The translations under genes and the position numbers were made by a program. Shown piece by piece: positions 51,279 through 64,000 of a stretch of 64,000 bases of DNA. Numbering within the stretch: position 1 is the first letter of the stretch; every line of letters begins with the position of its first letter. This stretch comes from Cytophagales bacterium Alg240-R148 (lineage in GTDB: Bacteria; Bacteroidota; Bacteroidia; Cytophagales; Cyclobacteriaceae). Location of the stretch: assembly GCA_900537185.1 (NCBI GenBank), contig LS999826.1, positions 620,001-684,000 of the forward strand, read 5' to 3'. The notes under the pieces were generated by a model. It was given only the letters and a program-made list of their open reading frames with translations. It was not told the DNA's origin and did no database searches.

Positions 51279-52799
51279 ATGAAAAGATCAATTAAATTAT
51301 ATACATCGATAGTAGCTTTGGTTGTGCTGTTCATGCAGTGTGATGAGAGCTTCTTAGACAGAAAACCAGTAGACCAGAAAGGATCTGTTGATTTTTGGTC
51401 CAATGAAAACGAAGCACAGTCTGCCTTGACTGTGGCCTACCAAAGGTTGAGTGGCGGGTATTGGAGCCATACAGAAGTCAATTTTGTGATAGACAACTTT
51501 AGGAGTGATTTAACAAAATCAGGCTCGGATGTTTTGGCCAACTATCCAGATCAAAATGCCTTCTCCATACACAATGTTCAAGACAACAATGGTAGAATGG
51601 GTGATTTTTGGGCTAAACAATACCAAGGGATCAATGCAGCCAACCAAATTATAGGCAATGTTACAGAGATGGACGACAACCTGTTCGAAGGAGAAGCTAA
51701 AAATGAGATTCTAGGCCAAGCATATTTCTTGAGAGCCTACTACCATTTTAAACTTAAAATCAACTGGGAAGAGATCATCGTGGTGGATGGATTGGCTACC
51801 TCTAGCGACGATCTTTATCGGCCATTGGCAGAAGACGCTGCTGCATGGAAGGCAATTGAAGATGATTTTACAATGGCAGCCAGCCTATTGCCTAAAGAAT
51901 GGGACGATGGCAACAAAGGCAGAGCAACAAAAGGAGCGGCACTTGGTTTCAAAGGGAAAGCACAAGTATACCAGCAAAATTGGGATGCAGCAGTGCAGTC
52001 GTTTGAAGATGTTATGGGCCTCAACGTATATGGTTTAGAATCGGATTTTGCATCTATGTTTGATGCTACCAATGAGCTGAGCCAAGAATCTATGTTTGAA
52101 GCTGCATTTACTTATACCGAGCTTTCAGGTGATCCTGTGACTTATGCTGGTATTGCGAATATTGCAGCTACTGAACTTGGTGGTTGGGAAGCAATGCTGC
52201 CCACCGACAAACTACTAGCAGAAATGAAAAAGGAAGGGGAAACGTCCAATGCATCCACTTATGATGCAAGGCTCTATGCAACCTTGTTTTTTGATGACCC
52301 AAATGTTGATATTTACGGCAACACCTATGAAGATATATTTGGAGCTGGTTCTACAAAAATTGGTTGGAAAAAATACCTAAGAAGAAACACAGCACCATGG
52401 GAGTATGCTGGTGGGTATAGAACAACGGACAGCGATGTCAACCAGGTATTGCTTCGGTATGCAGATGTTTTGTTACTTTATGCAGAAGCCAAAAATGAGT
52501 TAGGCAATACTGCAGATGCCATTGCCATCATTAACGACATCAGAAACATGCACGGTGACATGCCAGCTACTACAGCAACATCGCAATCAGAAGTAAGGGC
52601 GGCCATTATGCACGAGCGATTAATGGAATTTCCACTGGAAGGCCAACGGTTTTTTGATTTAAGAAGATGGGGAGACAACGTGCTTGAAGATGCTATGAAA
52701 AACAGCGGGAAGCCAGGGGCAAATAATTTTAATTTATCGGATGATAAATATTTGCCAATACCAGTAGACGAGCGCAACAACAATCCATTAATTAATTAA
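51279..52799 (+). CDS. SusD-family surface glycan-binding lipoprotein (second locus)
   Basis: This lipoprotein of about 506 residues has a lipobox ending FMQC followed by DESFLDRKP, the usual SusD beginning. TPR-like helices (AYFLRAYYHFKLKINWEEI) and the C-terminal block MEFPLEGQRFFDLRRWG, then YLPIPVDERNNNP, complete the family pattern. The ORF is open from a TTG at 51273, but the ATG at 51279 is the better start. It lies 10 bp after susC. A strong terminator-like hairpin separates it from the next gene. Confidence 0.95.
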   Translation: MKRSIKLYTSIVALVVLFMQCDESFLDRKPVDQKGSVDFWSNENEAQSALTVAYQRLSGGYWSHTEVNFVIDNFRSDLTKSGSDVLANYPDQNAFSIHNVQDNNGRMGDFWAKQYQGINAANQIIGNVTEMDDNLFEGEAKNEILGQAYFLRAYYHFKLKINWEEIIVVDGLATSSDDLYRPLAEDAAAWKAIEDDFTMAASLLPKEWDDGNKGRATKGAALGFKGKAQVYQQNWDAAVQSFEDVMGLNVYGLESDFASMFDATNELSQESMFEAAFTYTELSGDPVTYAGIANIAATELGGWEAMLPTDKLLAEMKKEGETSNASTYDARLYATLFFDDPNVDIYGNTYEDIFGAGSTKIGWKKYLRRNTAPWEYAGGYRTTDSDVNQVLLRYADVLLLYAEAKNELGNTADAIAIINDIRNMHGDMPATTATSQSEVRAAIMHERLMEFPLEGQRFFDLRRWGDNVLEDAMKNSGKPGANNFNLSDDKYLPIPVDERNNNPLIN

Positions 52800-52816
52800 T
52801 AAATCAACAATCTTTT

Positions 52817-52847
52817 GGGAACCTCTAATAGGAGGTTCCCTTTTTTT
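52817..52847 (+). terminator. Intrinsic terminator or attenuator between susD and the CRTAC1-like genes
   Basis: GGGAACCTC (52817-52825) pairs with GAGGTTCCC (52832-52840) and seven T follow (52841-52847). It lies only 18 bp after the susD stop and 19 bp before the next start codon, so it probably lowers, rather than abolishes, expression of the downstream genes. Confidence 0.88.
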
Positions 52848-52865
52848 AATTTCACCAACATTTCT

Positions 52866-55800
52866 ATGCGTTATGTGCTTTTGTTTTTAGTGCTCATAGC
52901 TTGCCAGCCTACGGTTCCGAAAGACGAAAACGTGCTGTTGCAGAGGGTGGCTGCCGAGCAATCGGGGTTGCATTTTTCAAATGATTTGCCCTACAACCAT
53001 CAAATGAACAATTTGGTATATGAGTATTATTACAATGGAGGTGGCGTGGCCTGCGCTGATTTTAACAATGATGGTCGTTTGGATTTGTATTTTACAGCTA
53101 ATTTTGAATCCAATAAGTTGTTTGTAAACCAAGGCGACTTGAAGTTTCAAGATATTACTGAAACAAGCGGAACGGCTGGCAAAAGAGGTTGGGCAACGGG
53201 AGTGACTACAATAGACATTAACCAAGATGGGTGGATGGATTTGTATGTGTGCAGATCGGGCCGATTGACTTCAGAGCAACGCAAAAATGAACTTTTTATA
53301 AACAACGGGGATTTAACTTTCACAGAGGCTGCAGCTCAATACGGCCTTGATTCTGATGCTTATTCTACACAAGCACTATTTTTCGATTATGATAATGACC
53401 AAGACTTAGACCTATTTTTACTCAACCACAACATTAAAAAGGTGGTGGTAGACAACCTCGAAACATTTCGAAACACCTACCATCCTTTGGCGGGAGATAA
53501 ACTCTATGAAAACGACAATGGGTTTTACAAAGAAGTTTCCCAAAAAACAGGCATCATTTCCAATGCAATGGGTTTTGGGCTTGGCGTAGGTACAGCCGAT
53601 TTTAACCAGGATGGTTGGGCAGATTTGTATGTCAGCAACGATTATTCTGAACCAGACTACCTGTATTACAACAACCAGAACGGTACTTTCAGGGAAGTAA
53701 TCCAATCTAAGACCGGGCATATATCCAATTTCGCTATGGGTGTTGATGTAAGCGATTTCAACAACGATGGCTTCCAGGATATTATGACATGTGAAATGGC
53801 CTACGACAACAATTTTGATTCAAAAACAGGTATGGCATCTATGGATATTGATTTTTTCAACAATGCAGTGCAAACTGGCTTGCACCACCAATACATGATG
53901 AATACCCTTCAAATGAATACAGGAAATGGCGCCTTTTCAGAGGTGGCCTATTTGGCCAATGTTGCCAAATCTGGCTGGAGCTGGGCTCCTTTGTTTGTGG
54001 ACTTGGATCTGGATGGGCACAAAGACCTTTTTATTACCAATGGATTTAAAAAAGACAATGGTAACAACGACTTTAAAATTGAATTTGCCAATAAACAAGC
54101 TGCCTTCGCAAAGCAGGATAACAAAGACACCCTCCAGTTTATTAATGGTATTTTAAAAGATATTCCGGAAAAGCCACTGGATAATTATGTTTTCAAGAAC
54201 AATGGAAACCTTACTTTTAGCAACAAAAGCAAGGAATGGAAGTCCGAATATTTGGATTTTGCATCTGGTGCTGTATATGCTGACCTAGATAACGACGGAG
54301 ACTTGGATGTAGTGGTAAACAACATAGATGCACCCGCTACTTTTTATGAAAACAAAAGTAAAAACAAACAATTTATATCTGTAGAGCTCAAGGGGGCAAC
54401 CTTAAACCCTAACGCCGTGGGAGCCTGCGTAACCATATACCAAGCAGGAAAAAAACAAACTTTGATTCAAAATCCGGTGCGAGGGTTCCAATCTTCGGTT
54501 AGCGGAAGGCTCACTTTTGGTTTGGGAGAGGAGCCCATTGATTCGCTTGAAGTGCAATGGCCTGACCAATCCAAGAACCTTTTAAAGAATATTGTCCCCA
54601 ACCAATTGTTGCTGCTGAACAAAGACAAGTTAAAGGCCGTTAAAATCACTCAAAATCAGGATAAAAAAGCACCTCAATTTTTTGAACCCACGGATAAATT
54701 GTTCCAATGGAAACATGTGGAAAATGAATTCAATGATTTTGATATTGAACTACTCCTACCACATAAAATGTCCCAAATGGGGCCTGCTGTGGCAAAAGGA
54801 GATATTAACAACGACGGGAGAGAAGACTTGTTTTTTGGTGGCGCACATGGAGAAAAACCAGTGGTATACCTTCAAACTGTCGCTGGGTTCGAAAAGGTGC
54901 AATCCGATGTATTGGATGCCGACTCAGTTTTCGAAGATATAAATGCCGTGTTTTTTGACTTCGATAATGACAATGATTTGGATTTATATGTGGCAAGTGG
55001 AGGGAATGAATGGGTCCATGGAGCCCCTGAATACCAAGATCGGCTGTATACCAATATTGGCAATGGCCAATTTATTAAAAGTGAAGGGTTATTGCCTTCT
55101 TTGAATTTCAGTTCTTCTGTGGTGCAGCCGTACGACTTTGATCAGGACGGGGATCCAGATTTATTTGTTGGTGCAAGGCACCAAGCCTGGGCTTATGGAG
55201 CACCAGTTGAATCGGTTTTTTTGATCAATGAAGGCGGTAGGTTTGTGCCTGGTAACCACGTTTTTAAGGAGGTACCCAATGGCATGGTTACAGATGCAGA
55301 GTGGGTAGACCTTTCCAATAATGGAATCAAAGATTTGGTAGTAGTAGGAGAGTGGATGGTTCCTAAAATCTACCACAACAATTCTAAGAAATTGGAACTT
55401 CAAAATAATAAAGAATGGAATCAAAAAATGTCCGGTTGGTGGTTTAGTGTTGCTTCTGGAGATTTTGATAAAGATGGGGATCAGGACCTGGTGTTTGGTA
55501 ACTTGGGTAAAAATTATAAATACAAATCCAGCCCTGATGCCCCATTTCATTTGTACAGATCTGACTTTGATGGCAACAACAAAACAGATATTGTTTTGAG
55601 TTATGTCGACAAAAAAGGGAAAGAATTTCCTCTTCGAGGGCGGGAGTGTTCCTCTGCCCAAATCCCCTCCATCCAACAAAAATACGAGTCTTATGCGGCT
55701 TTTGGGGTTGCAGAAGTTGGGGCCGTTTATGGAGAAGAATCCCTTGCTCAATCTTTACATTTAAAAGCTACTAACTTTCACTCTACCTATGTCGAGAATC

Positions 55801-56144
55801 TCGGAGCTTTCCATTTCGCTTCGAACAACCTACCCGTGGAAGCCCAGGTGTCTTCTGTTAATGCCGTTTTGGTTGATGACATCAACCAAGATGGAAATCT
55901 GGATTTAATTGTAGCTGGAAACTGGTATGGTTCTGAAGTGGAAACCGCCAGAGCAGATGCCAGCAAGGGATTGTTGTTACTTGGCAATGGTGCCGGGCAA
56001 TTTCAACCAATTCACCCCTATAAAAGTGGTCTGGAAATCCAAGGGCAGGTCAAGGCAATACTTCCAGTAAATACTGCCCATGGCAAAGTGCACACTTTTA
56101 TAGTCAACAATGGACCAATGCAAAGCTTGCAATTAAAACAATAA
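52866..56144 (+). CDS. FG-GAP/VCBS and ASPIC-UnbV repeat lipoprotein (CRTAC1-like), copy 1
   Basis: This lipoprotein of about 1092 residues has lipobox LVLIAC. It carries many Asp-rich calcium-binding FG-GAP/VCBS motifs such as ADFNNDGRLDLYF, DINQDGWMDLY, DFNQDGWADLY and DLDNDGDLDVVV, forming probably two beta-propellers. Between them is an ASPIC/UnbV domain (FISVELKGATLNPNAVGACV, then LEVQWPDQSKN). The ORF is open from a TTG at 52815, but that stretch lies in the terminator hairpin; the ATG at 52866 gives a clean lipoprotein signal. Vertebrate CRTAC1 shares this domain pair. It is presumably surface-exposed; a glycan-binding role is inferred from the locus. Confidence 0.88.
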   Translation: MRYVLLFLVLIACQPTVPKDENVLLQRVAAEQSGLHFSNDLPYNHQMNNLVYEYYYNGGGVACADFNNDGRLDLYFTANFESNKLFVNQGDLKFQDITETSGTAGKRGWATGVTTIDINQDGWMDLYVCRSGRLTSEQRKNELFINNGDLTFTEAAAQYGLDSDAYSTQALFFDYDNDQDLDLFLLNHNIKKVVVDNLETFRNTYHPLAGDKLYENDNGFYKEVSQKTGIISNAMGFGLGVGTADFNQDGWADLYVSNDYSEPDYLYYNNQNGTFREVIQSKTGHISNFAMGVDVSDFNNDGFQDIMTCEMAYDNNFDSKTGMASMDIDFFNNAVQTGLHHQYMMNTLQMNTGNGAFSEVAYLANVAKSGWSWAPLFVDLDLDGHKDLFITNGFKKDNGNNDFKIEFANKQAAFAKQDNKDTLQFINGILKDIPEKPLDNYVFKNNGNLTFSNKSKEWKSEYLDFASGAVYADLDNDGDLDVVVNNIDAPATFYENKSKNKQFISVELKGATLNPNAVGACVTIYQAGKKQTLIQNPVRGFQSSVSGRLTFGLGEEPIDSLEVQWPDQSKNLLKNIVPNQLLLLNKDKLKAVKITQNQDKKAPQFFEPTDKLFQWKHVENEFNDFDIELLLPHKMSQMGPAVAKGDINNDGREDLFFGGAHGEKPVVYLQTVAGFEKVQSDVLDADSVFEDINAVFFDFDNDNDLDLYVASGGNEWVHGAPEYQDRLYTNIGNGQFIKSEGLLPSLNFSSSVVQPYDFDQDGDPDLFVGARHQAWAYGAPVESVFLINEGGRFVPGNHVFKEVPNGMVTDAEWVDLSNNGIKDLVVVGEWMVPKIYHNNSKKLELQNNKEWNQKMSGWWFSVASGDFDKDGDQDLVFGNLGKNYKYKSSPDAPFHLYRSDFDGNNKTDIVLSYVDKKGKEFPLRGRECSSAQIPSIQQKYESYAAFGVAEVGAVYGEESLAQSLHLKATNFHSTYVENLGAFHFASNNLPVEAQVSSVNAVLVDDINQDGNLDLIVAGNWYGSEVETARADASKGLLLLGNGAGQFQPIHPYKSGLEIQGQVKAILPVNTAHGKVHTFIVNNGPMQSLQLKQ

Positions 56145-56167
56145 CAATGGGCGCAATGGAGGTAATT

Positions 56168-59100
56168 ATGCAGGTGAAATGGAAGGTGGTAATAAATTGG
56201 ATATTATTAGTGATAACTTGTTGCGCTTGCCAGTTTCCCGTTAAAAAAAATCCAAATTTACCGGATTTTGAACCAGTTCAACTGGAGGTATCCCACATCG
56301 ACTTTATAAATAAAGTGCCGGAAACGGCTCAAATGAATGCGATGGAATACGAGTATTACTACAACGGAGGAGGCACCGCAGCTGCGGATTTCAATAGAGA
56401 TGGTTTAACCGATTTAATTTTCACTTCTAATTTGGGTCCAGAACAATTGTACCTGAATCAAGGTGATTTTAAGTTTAAAAATATTACAGCTACATCCGGT
56501 ATAAAACATTCTAAAAGTTGGACTACCGGTATTACAATTGTGGACATCAACCAAGATGGATGGCCAGATTTTTATTGTTCCAAATCCGGTCGGCTTCCTG
56601 TAAAACATCGAAAAAATGAGCTCTACATTAACAATGGAGACCTAACATTCACAGAAAGAGCAGCCCAATACAATCTTGACCATGCGGGTTATTCCACCCA
56701 AGCAATTTTTTTTGATTATGATTTGGACAACGACCTGGATGTTTTTATTCTCAACCACAACATTAACAAATTGTCTGTAACCAATACAGATTCCTTGCGG
56801 GCATCTTATGCGCCTTATGTAGGCGACCAGTTAATGGAGAACACCGGAGGACATTTTAAAAATGTAACAGTAGAGGCTGGTATCCATGCACATGCCATGG
56901 GTTTTGGGCTAGGAGCTGAAGTTGGGGATTTTAATCAAGATGGGTTTCCAGATATTTATGTGAGCAACGACTACAACGAACACGATTACCTCTACATCAA
57001 CCAACAAAATGGTAGTTTTAAAGAACAGATGAAGTCTTCCATGCGCCATGGTTCTAATTTTTCAATGGGGGTTTCTGTATCGGACCTCAACAACGACCTT
57101 CGGCCCGATGTGGTGGTTTTGGACATGGTTTCAGAAAAAAACTATGGTATTAAAACCTCCATGAGCGGAATGAATCCTGCAAAATTTCGCCAAGCAGTGG
57201 ACCAAGGTTTTCACTACCAATATATGTTCAATTCAGTACAGCTGAACCAGGGAAATATGAAATTTTCTGAAGTAGCTCAATGGATGGGGGTAAGTAATAC
57301 CGATTGGAGTTGGGCCCCGCTTACACAAGATTTTAATTTGGACGGTACCAAAGACTTATACATAACCAACGGAATCCAACGGGATTTTAGAAACAACGAT
57401 TATAGGGTCTTCAAGAAAAAAAGGGTGGAAGAGGCCTATGCACGAAAAGAGAATTACACGGATTTAATGCTTGAATTGATCCATAAAACACCCGAAAGGC
57501 CGGTTGAGGACCACTTGTATTTTAATTCTGGTGGTTTGAAAATGGAGCGGGTGCAATTGGGGCTCATGAAGAATTTTGCAAATGGCGCCACTTTTGCAGA
57601 TCTGGACAACGATGGAGATCTTGAGATCATTACCAACAATGTTAATTCTTATGCCACCATATTAAAAAATAATGCCGTAGAAAAGCAAAAACGGCATTAT
57701 CTAAAAGTCAAACTTGAAGGGCCAAAAGGCAATGTCAACGCCATTGGAGCTACAGTTGTGGTGCACCAACAATCTATGAAGCAGCAGTATTATCAAAACT
57801 ATACCAAAGGGTACCAATCGGCAAGTGCCGAACTGCTTACCATTGGGCTGGATATTAATTCCGACCTCGATTCTGTTGAGGTAATATGGCCGGATAACAC
57901 CCATACAGTACTGCAAGAAGTAGGGTTGGATGCTGTGTTACAGGTGGGCTATGCGGCGCACAATAAGCTCGGGCCCAAGCCGAAACAATTGGAAGACAGG
58001 ATGGTCGATCCTAAGGTCCTGGGCATTGGGTATGTACATGCCGAAAATGAGTTCGACGATTATAAAAGGGAATCTTTGTTGCCACACAAACAAAGTAATC
58101 TGGGGCCAGCCCTAGCGGTTGGGGATATCAACAACGACGGGTTGGAAGATGTATTCTTTGGAGGAAGCATGGGGCAAGCGGGTAGAATATACCTGCAGAA
58201 ACAGGGTAGTTTTATGGAACCTGCAAACAAAGTATTTGAATTGGATAAAATCTATGAAGACAATGATGCTATTTTCATGGATATTGATGGGGACAAAGAC
58301 CTGGATTTAATAGTAGGAACCGGAGGGTATGAATTAACAGAGAACCATGTTATGTTGCAGGATAGGGTGTATGAAAATATAGGCGCTGGACTTTTCAAAA
58401 AGAAACAAGTGATGGGTACCACCAACACCTCAAAAATGGTAGCGTTGGATTTTAACAACGACGAGCAAATGGACTTGCTGGTAGCGGGAAAGGCGGTTCC
58501 CGGTCAGTATCCAAGAGGTACTGGTGCCCGTCTATTGGAAAATAAAAAAGGAAGGTTTGTGGATGTAACAGCTCAACATGCACCTGCTTTATTAGGCCTC
58601 GGGATGGTTACCGATGTGGCGGTCGGAAAGGTGGATGGCAACGAGATGTTGGACTTGTTTTTTGTTGGAGAATGGATGGAGCCCATATGGATGGAAGTGG
58701 TAGACGGTACAATAATCCAAAAGCAGATAAACAGCCAACAAAAACTGAAAGGGTGGTATTTCTCAGTAGATATTAAAGATATGGATGGAAGTGGAAATAA
58801 GGAAGTACTCTTGGGGAATTTAGGCTTAAATTACAAGTACAAAGCCAGCGATACCGCTCCGTTTTATTTGTATTCTGGAGATGTGGATGCGAACGGACGA
58901 CAAGACCTTCTACTGGGGTATGTGGAGCAAGGGGCTGTGGTACCACTAAGAGGCAGAGAATGCACCTCCAATCAAATCCCTTCAATAAAAGAGAAGTACC
59001 CAACTTACCATGCTTTTGCTTCTGCCACCATTGCGGATGTAATTGGAGAATCCTTGGGTGTTATGGAAAAAAGGGAGGTGCACAATTTTGCATCGGGCTA

Positions 59101-59461
59101 TTTAAAAATTAACGATTCTGGCTTAGCGGAGTTCACGGCTTTTGAAAACGCTTTCCAGATGAGTAGCATCAATGATTTCATTGCATATGATTTCAACTCG
59201 AATGGCAAAGAGGAGTTGTTTGCCGCTGGAAACCTATTTGGGTCAGAACCAGAAACACCAAGAGCGGATGGATCTTATGGAATGATGTTAGAGAATACGG
59301 ACGGCGGGTGGCGTTGGGTAGAAAACCAAGACCATCAGATTTATACTTCAGGTGAAGTAAAGAAAATGGAAATTATTGCCATGGATGGAGTCGATTATTT
59401 GATTTGTGCTGCCAACGACGGGCCGCCGCAATTTTTTAAATTGGAAACAAAATTAGAATAG
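56168..59461 (+). CDS. FG-GAP/VCBS and ASPIC-UnbV repeat lipoprotein (CRTAC1-like), copy 2
   Basis: This protein of about 1097 residues is a paralog of the preceding gene throughout. Shared landmarks include EYYYNGGG near the N terminus, ADFNRDGLTDLIF, DINQDGWPDFYCSKSGRLP, DLDNDGDLEIIT, the ASPIC block (VNAIGATVVV, then VEVIWPDNTHTVL), and RGRECTSNQIPSIKEKYPTY near the C terminus. The signal ends in VITCCAC. The frame opens at 56147, but GGAGG 6 bp ahead of the ATG at 56168 and the signal peptide favour the later start. The gene follows copy 1 by about 23 bp, so the pair is a tandem duplication that has diverged. Confidence 0.88.
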   Translation: MQVKWKVVINWILLVITCCACQFPVKKNPNLPDFEPVQLEVSHIDFINKVPETAQMNAMEYEYYYNGGGTAAADFNRDGLTDLIFTSNLGPEQLYLNQGDFKFKNITATSGIKHSKSWTTGITIVDINQDGWPDFYCSKSGRLPVKHRKNELYINNGDLTFTERAAQYNLDHAGYSTQAIFFDYDLDNDLDVFILNHNINKLSVTNTDSLRASYAPYVGDQLMENTGGHFKNVTVEAGIHAHAMGFGLGAEVGDFNQDGFPDIYVSNDYNEHDYLYINQQNGSFKEQMKSSMRHGSNFSMGVSVSDLNNDLRPDVVVLDMVSEKNYGIKTSMSGMNPAKFRQAVDQGFHYQYMFNSVQLNQGNMKFSEVAQWMGVSNTDWSWAPLTQDFNLDGTKDLYITNGIQRDFRNNDYRVFKKKRVEEAYARKENYTDLMLELIHKTPERPVEDHLYFNSGGLKMERVQLGLMKNFANGATFADLDNDGDLEIITNNVNSYATILKNNAVEKQKRHYLKVKLEGPKGNVNAIGATVVVHQQSMKQQYYQNYTKGYQSASAELLTIGLDINSDLDSVEVIWPDNTHTVLQEVGLDAVLQVGYAAHNKLGPKPKQLEDRMVDPKVLGIGYVHAENEFDDYKRESLLPHKQSNLGPALAVGDINNDGLEDVFFGGSMGQAGRIYLQKQGSFMEPANKVFELDKIYEDNDAIFMDIDGDKDLDLIVGTGGYELTENHVMLQDRVYENIGAGLFKKKQVMGTTNTSKMVALDFNNDEQMDLLVAGKAVPGQYPRGTGARLLENKKGRFVDVTAQHAPALLGLGMVTDVAVGKVDGNEMLDLFFVGEWMEPIWMEVVDGTIIQKQINSQQKLKGWYFSVDIKDMDGSGNKEVLLGNLGLNYKYKASDTAPFYLYSGDVDANGRQDLLLGYVEQGAVVPLRGRECTSNQIPSIKEKYPTYHAFASATIADVIGESLGVMEKREVHNFASGYLKINDSGLAEFTAFENAFQMSSINDFIAYDFNSNGKEELFAAGNLFGSEPETPRADGSYGMMLENTDGGWRWVENQDHQIYTSGEVKKMEIIAMDGVDYLICAANDGPPQFFKLETKLE

Positions 59462-59515
59462 AATATGGGAAGTATTCTTTTTGTAAATTGAAAATAATAA
59501 CCACTAAAGCATATA

Positions 59516-59542
59516 CAGAGGAGATAGAATTTATCTCCTCTG
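59516..59542 (+). other. Hairpin before the GH63-like gene
   Basis: CAGAGGAGATA (59516-59526) pairs with TATCTCCTCTG (59532-59542). No strong T-run follows. It lies 15 bp before the start codon and could be a weak terminator or a leader structure. Confidence 0.5.
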
Positions 59543-59557
59543 GTTAACTTATTTTAA

Positions 59558-64000
<4,443 letters not shown>

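Noticed and set aside
52815-52865. N-terminal extension of the first CRTAC1-like protein from TTG 52815
   Set aside because: This stretch is the terminator hairpin; the lipoprotein signal begins at the ATG at 52866.
55161-55751. Long open antisense frame of 196 codons under the first CRTAC1-like gene
   Set aside because: It lies wholly inside a well-supported gene in the opposite strand, has low-complexity composition typical of antisense frames and shows no domain.

Overview
The window looks like the chromosome of a marine or algae-associated member of the Bacteroidota, most likely Cytophagales-like. The evidence is two SusC/SusD pairs, many lipoprotein signal peptides, several double-length FtsX/MacB permeases, a TPR-SpoIIE phosphatase, -7 boxes of the form TAnnTTTG, and an alginate locus. 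The genus cannot be fixed from the sequence alone. No tRNA, rRNA, insertion sequence, phage gene or CRISPR array was seen.

Layout. 1-2527 (minus strand): a umuD gene cut by the window edge, an RlmI-type 23S rRNA methyltransferase and an OmpA-domain lipoprotein. 2797-5163: the first of three FtsX/MacB permeases. 5356-9263: a DECR1-like 2,4-dienoyl-CoA reductase followed by a tight bioF-bioD-bioA operon. 9265-13973 (minus): a small DUF3820 protein, a PIN-PhoH ATPase, and a galactose module of vSGLT-like Na+/sugar symporter plus galactokinase. 14118-17056: a GH109/Gfo-Idh-MocA oxidoreductase and two poorly characterised genes. 17276-19630: the second FtsX permease, then a 67-codon orphan ORF and 600 bp of non-coding DNA carrying operator-like dyads.

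20639-34834 is a complete-looking alginate utilisation locus on one strand: GntR/FadR regulator, SusC, SusD, PKD glycan-binding lipoprotein, PL7 lyase, PL6 lyase, PL17 exo-lyase, KdgF, MFS transporter and DEH reductase-type SDR, closed by a strong terminator. The lipobox or signal peptide on each protein suggests endo-cleavage at the cell surface by PL7 and PL6, import by SusCD, exo-cleavage in the periplasm by PL17, uptake of unsaturated uronate by the MFS protein, and linearisation and reduction to KDG by KdgF and the SDR. KDG kinase and KDPG aldolase are not in the window.

The most interesting signal lies between the GntR gene and susC. On the strand opposite the operon there is a full Bacteroidota promoter (TTTG, 20 nt, TATCTTTG), then about 100 nt without a gene, then a perfect 12-bp hairpin followed by a T-tract. 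This reads as an unannotated small RNA transcribed against the alginate operon, in the position of the cis-antisense RNAs known from some Bacteroides PULs.

34943-45092 holds the third FtsX permease, a BamA/TamA-like outer-membrane protein, an S9 peptidase, a small lipoprotein-TPR-GT2 operon and a TPR-SpoIIE phosphatase. 45107-64000 is a second SusC/SusD locus of unknown substrate. It contains a LacI regulator and a divergent TPR-HTH regulator, which share an 11-bp tandem repeat midway between their promoters. These are followed by SusC, SusD, two very large FG-GAP/ASPIC-UnbV (CRTAC1-like) lipoproteins, a GH63-like hydrolase and a GH2 beta-galactosidase cut by the window edge. The beta-galactosidase together with the galactose symporter and galactokinase suggests a galactose-containing substrate; this is inference.
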